Shown here: positions 61,201-64,000 of the stretch, piece by piece
How the letters are laid out: each line of letters opens with the position of its first letter
Position numbering within the stretch: the first letter of the stretch is position 1
Assembly (NCBI GenBank): GCA_002437245.1
Contig: DJOQ01000010.1
Span: 19,759 to 83,758, forward strand
Direction of reading: 5' to 3'
Length of the DNA stretch: 64,000 nucleotides
Source of the DNA: Ruminococcaceae bacterium UBA6434
Lineage (GTDB): Bacteria > Bacillota > Clostridia > Oscillospirales > Acutalibacteraceae
Notes under the pieces: generated by a model
Database searches by the model: none
What the model was told of the DNA's origin: nothing
The model's input: only the letters and a program-made list of their open reading frames with translations
Made by a program: the position numbers and the translations under genes

Positions 61201-62001
61201 TCACACTTTCATTAAATCGCGATATTTTTTCGGAGAGTACCCTGTTTCTTTTTTGAACGAATATGAGAAATACTGTTGATCGGAGAATGCGAGTGCGTTT
61301 GAAATCTCGCCCACCGTCATTTTGGTGTTTGTGAGATATTCTTTTGCAAGCTGAATTTTATTGTCCTTATAGTATTTGTAAGGGGTTACTCCGAATTTAT
61401 TGAAAAATACATTTATAATATGATTTTTTGAATAATTCATATCGCGGCACAGAGTTTCAAGGTTAAATTCCTCGGCAATATTGTTTTCCATATATTGCTT
61501 GATTTTGTCCGCCAAATCTTCGCTTTCGGTTTTTTGGCGCGTATACAGCAAATTGAATATCTTAAACAGCTCGGTGCTTATGCCGTAATTTATTTTTGCC
61601 ATATCTTCATTATTAAAGGCGTAGTCAAATATGCGCTCAAAATTTCTTCTGAGAATCGAGCAGTCCTCAAAAAGATAGGTGTTTTCGGGCAGATAGTTTT
61701 TAATAAGCATATCTGCAACCGGCCCGTAAAAGCTTACAAAATATTTGTGCCACGGCTTATCTTTGTCGCAGTAATATTTGTGTTCGCTGCCCTCAAGCAA
61801 CAAAAATACATCATTCTTTTTAGGGTGCAGCGTCTGTCCGTTTATACATAGCGTGCCGCTGCCCTCAACAATATATTCAAGCGATATAATGTCGCTGCTT
61901 TTTCTGCTTATAAGGTATTTTTCGTCACACAGGGTTTCGCCGACAAAATGTATTCCGAACGGTACGTTCTCTTCTCTGTATACCTTTATGTTTTCATGCA
62001 T
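61201..62001 (-). CDS. AraC-family transcriptional regulator
   Basis: A 266-aa AraC/XylS regulator. Residues about 30-120 form a cupin-like sensor domain (ISLEYIVEGSGTLCINGQTL, LHPKKNDVFLLLEGSEHKYY). Residues about 165-262 hold the double helix-turn-helix (LETLCRDMNYSKNHIINVF and EISNALAFSDQQYFSYSFKK). It lies directly upstream of the metallophosphoesterase-transporter-DUF5054 operon in the same orientation, so it is the likely activator of it. ATG 62001 is chosen because the upstream stretch to 62082 is AT-rich and not family-like. Ligand is unknown. Confidence 0.88.
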   Translation of the reverse strand: MHENIKVYREENVPFGIHFVGETLCDEKYLISRKSSDIISLEYIVEGSGTLCINGQTLHPKKNDVFLLLEGSEHKYYCDKDKPWHKYFVSFYGPVADMLIKNYLPENTYLFEDCSILRRNFERIFDYAFNNEDMAKINYGISTELFKIFNLLYTRQKTESEDLADKIKQYMENNIAEEFNLETLCRDMNYSKNHIINVFFNKFGVTPYKYYKDNKIQLAKEYLTNTKMTVGEISNALAFSDQQYFSYSFKKETGYSPKKYRDLMKV

Positions 62002-62223
62002 TGTGATAATTCTAACCTTTCTCGTGAAAATATTAATGATAAGACGCAATTTAATGTGATAAATTAAATATATCATATGCAAGCGGCAAAAGCAACCGCT
62101 TCATTTTGTGAATATTTAAAGATGAAATTTTATAAAATCACATCGTTAAATTATATGAACAAGCTCCGATTATTTATGAGACGGCCAACGTGCCCTTCCT
62201 TTTAAAATATTTGAACTTGCGGC

Positions 62224-62257
62224 AAAAAATAAGACACGCTCCGTAAAGAAGCGTGCC
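62224..62257 (-). terminator. Intrinsic terminator after pduL
   Basis: On the - strand GGCACGCT and AGCGTGTC (one G-T pair) form a stem over 62233-62257, followed by TTATTTTTTG. The rest of the 62002-62292 gap shows only AT-rich sequence and a short stem (AAGCGG / CCGCTT near 62085). Confidence 0.75.
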
Positions 62258-62292
62258 TTACAAAGAAGTTTGTTTTTTATCGTGCCGATTTA

Positions 62293-62868
62293 TCAGTCAA
62301 GAATAACACCTGTCGCGTCGCGACCTGCCATTACAGCGTTTGACTCATCGGTATCAATATGCATTGCAAGTTTGAATTTCGGGCTTACTCTTACAACAAC
62401 GTCGCCGAAAACAAGTGAGCGCTCGGGTGAATCTATCTTAACGGATACAACCTGCTTATCTTTTACGCCGTAATTCTCGGCGTCCTCGGGAGTCATATGT
62501 ATATGTCTTTTGGCTATGATAACGCCCTCTTTAAGCTCAACTTCGCCCTTGGGACCTACCAGCTTGCAAGCACCGCTGCCTGCAATGTCGCCCGATTCGC
62601 GGACGGGAGCTGCAACGCCTATTGAGCGCGCGTCGCTTGCCGAAAGCTCAACCTGATCGGCAGGTCTTGTGGGACCCAATATAGAAACAGCCGGGAAGCT
62701 GTTTTTAGGTCCTATAACCTGGACTCTCTCTTCACAGGCGAACTGACCCGGCTGTGAAAGGTCTTTTTTCTTGGTGAGCTGATAACCTTTACCGAAAAGT
62801 ATTTCAAGCGTCTCCTCGGTAACGTGAACGTGTCTTGCGGAAGTTTCTACCATTACGGTTTTTTCCAT
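62293..62868 (-). CDS. pduL: PduL-type phosphate acyltransferase
   Basis: A 191-aa enzyme of the PduL phosphotransacylase family. The zinc-binding histidines are in SARHVHVTEE near the N-terminus and AKRHIHMTPEDAE in the second half, and FPAVSILGPTRPADQVELS is also typical. It interconverts acyl-CoA and acyl phosphate. No microcompartment shell genes are in the window; the protein lacks an obvious encapsulation helix, so it is probably a free phosphotransacetylase. It follows eda by 29 bp. Family is certain. Confidence 0.92.
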   Translation of the reverse strand: MEKTVMVETSARHVHVTEETLEILFGKGYQLTKKKDLSQPGQFACEERVQVIGPKNSFPAVSILGPTRPADQVELSASDARSIGVAAPVRESGDIAGSGACKLVGPKGEVELKEGVIIAKRHIHMTPEDAENYGVKDKQVVSVKIDSPERSLVFGDVVVRVSPKFKLAMHIDTDESNAVMAGRDATGVILD

Positions 62869-62897
62869 TTTAATTACCCCTTTATTTTAATTTAAAA

Positions 62898-63551
62898 TTA
62901 TTTGTTCATTTCGGCTCTTGCAGCCTTAATGTTTGCAACGAATTTCTTGCCGGTTTCGGTTATCTGTTTATAGTCGCCGGTCTTAGCGCCAGCCGTGAGT
63001 GACGAACCCGCACCTACCGCTACGGCACCTGCCTTTATCCATTCGCCTACATTGTCGGCGTTAACACCGCCCGTGGGCATCATTTTGGCATAGGGAATAG
63101 GTCCGCGAATGTCCTTTATGATTTTCGGCCCGAAAAGGTCGGCAGGAAATACCTTTAGTATATCCGCTCCGTTTTCCATTGCGAGCAGTCCCTCGCGTAC
63201 CGACATAATACCGGGCATCATCGGAACTCTGTAGCGGTTGCACAGATGAAGCGTGTCAAGGTCAAGAGCGGGGCTTACTATATACTGAGCGCCCGAAAGC
63301 ATGGCTATGCGTGCCGTTGTGGCGTCGAGCACCGTGCCTGCACCGAGAATAATCTCGTCGGGAGTATAACGCTTTGCAAGCTCCTCGATTACCTCGTCGG
63401 CGTGCGGCACGGTAAACGTGAGCTCTATGGCGGCAACTCCGCCCTCAATGCAAGCGTCGGTAATGCGTATTGCCTTGTCCGTGCTCTCGGCACGAACAAC
63501 CGCGACTATACCGCAGTCCTGAATTTTTGTGAGTATTTGTTCTTTATCCAT
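62898..63551 (-). CDS. eda: KDPG / 4-hydroxy-2-oxoglutarate aldolase
   Basis: A 217-aa class I aldolase. VAVVRAESTDKAIR and the catalytic Glu in ELTFTVPHADE begin the barrel; the Schiff-base Lys is in ADILKVFPADLFGP near residue 130, and MMPTGGVNADN is the phosphate-binding part. It cleaves 2-dehydro-3-deoxy-6-phosphogluconate to pyruvate and glyceraldehyde 3-phosphate. ATG 63551 has GGAG 9 nt upstream. It is the first gene of a two-gene unit with pduL. Related forms act on KDPGal; choice is by family. Confidence 0.92.
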   Translation of the reverse strand: MDKEQILTKIQDCGIVAVVRAESTDKAIRITDACIEGGVAAIELTFTVPHADEVIEELAKRYTPDEIILGAGTVLDATTARIAMLSGAQYIVSPALDLDTLHLCNRYRVPMMPGIMSVREGLLAMENGADILKVFPADLFGPKIIKDIRGPIPYAKMMPTGGVNADNVGEWIKAGAVAVGAGSSLTAGAKTGDYKQITETGKKFVANIKAARAEMNK

Positions 63552-63645
63552 TAGTAACATCTCCGGATACATTTATTTTAAAATTTAGTCTTGCTCCTTA
63601 CGCATACCCTTAATATAAGCTTAAAAACCAAAAGTCCTCGGTTTG

Positions 63646-64000
63646 ATATGCGAGTTCAGTCGCCGAAAAGCCCTAATATGCGTAGGATTTTACCACTTGA
63701 TTCAGAGGGAAAAGATTTCGTATATGACGGCTTTTTGGTGCCCCGAAGTATATTTTTAATATGCGAGTTCAGTCGCCGAAAAAACCTAATATGCGTAGGA
63801 TTTTACCACTTGATTTCAGAGGGAAAAGATTTCGTATATGACGGCTTTTTGGTGCCCCGAAGCATATTTTTGATATGTGAGTTCGGTCGCCGAAAAGCCC
63901 TAATATGCGTAGGATTTTACCACTTGATTTCAGAGGTAAAAGATTTCGTATATGACGGCTTTTTGGTGCCCCGAAGCGTATTTTTAATATGCGAGTTCAG
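63646..64000. repeat. Tandem array of 113-114-bp imperfect palindromes, running off the window
   Basis: Units start at 63646, 63759, 63873 and 63987 (ATATGCGAGTTCAG or close variants), giving periods of 113, 114 and 114 bp. Identity between copies is very high, with single-base changes and one 1-bp deletion (copy 1). Each unit has imperfect dyad symmetry across most of its length: for example TCGCCGAAAAGCC in the left half and GGCTTTTTGGTG in the right half, and ATATGCG versus CGTATAT nearer the centre. At least one more copy begins at the window end. No known repeat class is recognised. One + frame is open through it but has no ribosome binding site. Confidence 0.85.

Noticed and set aside
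63646..64000. CRISPR array or integron attC array at the right end
   Set aside because: Units are contiguous with no variable spacers, are much longer than CRISPR repeats, and show no attC core sites (GTTRRRY) or cassettes.

Overview
The window is a chromosomal stretch of an anaerobic Clostridia-type Firmicute, most like an uncultured gut Oscillospirales/Ruminococcaceae member. The evidence is the Bacillus/Clostridia gene order around nusA-infB, a cysteine T-box leader, Gram-positive LexA boxes (GAAC-N4-GTTC), sigma-A promoters with 17-bp spacers, GTG/TTG starts, a dockerin-type secreted protein and a sortase-type surface protein. Replication, division and mobile-element hallmark genes are absent, and no tRNA, rRNA, IS element or CRISPR array was seen.

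Layout. 1-1025: 3' part of a P-loop ATPase (+). 1082-4392: a compact five-gene phage-derived cassette (-) with a sigma-region-4-like protein, a baseplate/tail-fibre-like protein with a collagen-like segment, a GH25 endolysin, an XhlA-like protein and a holin. Its consensus promoter carries a perfect LexA box, so it looks SOS-inducible. No head, packaging or integration gene accompanies it. 4503-6613: secreted transglutaminase-dockerin protein and nrdR. 6637-24249: a 15-gene surface-polysaccharide operon (-) from one perfect consensus promoter: initiating phosphoglycosyltransferase, aldolase, 2-hydroxyacid dehydrogenase, glycosyltransferases, UDP-sugar dehydrogenase, asparagine-synthase-like and ATP-grasp enzymes, Wzy, Wzx and the UDP-L-FucNAc enzymes CapE/F/G.

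24341-30456: cysE-cysS under a T-box, and the recA-recX-rimO-pgsA operon whose promoter also has a LexA-like box. 30494-35124 (+): rpmB, a TtcA-like enzyme, a DUF975 membrane protein, an ApgM-type mutase and metY. 35166-37386 (-): nitroreductase, rlmD and a 59-aa membrane protein. 37501-45944 (+): murA, gltX, glnS, an unknown membrane protein, a lipoprotein MltG, a membrane-bound XRE regulator and a C39-like peptidase. 45962-47263 (-): iron alcohol dehydrogenase. 47247-55031 (-): the rimP-nusA-rnpM-ylxQ-infB-rbfA-nrnA-truB-ribF operon, preceded by a 63-aa conserved small protein.

55392-64000: a sortase-type surface protein (+), then (-) a GH38-like DUF5054 protein, a GPH-type transporter and a metallophosphoesterase with an adjacent AraC regulator (probably a glycan-use locus), followed by pduL and eda. 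The last 355 bp hold a tandem array of about 114-bp imperfect palindromes that runs off the window.

The most notable candidates are the SOS-controlled lysis/tail-fibre module, the polysaccharide operon with unusual acyl/amide-type enzymes, the 114-bp palindromic array, and a palindrome pair around the recA -10 box. All functions are read from sequence alone; no database search was run.
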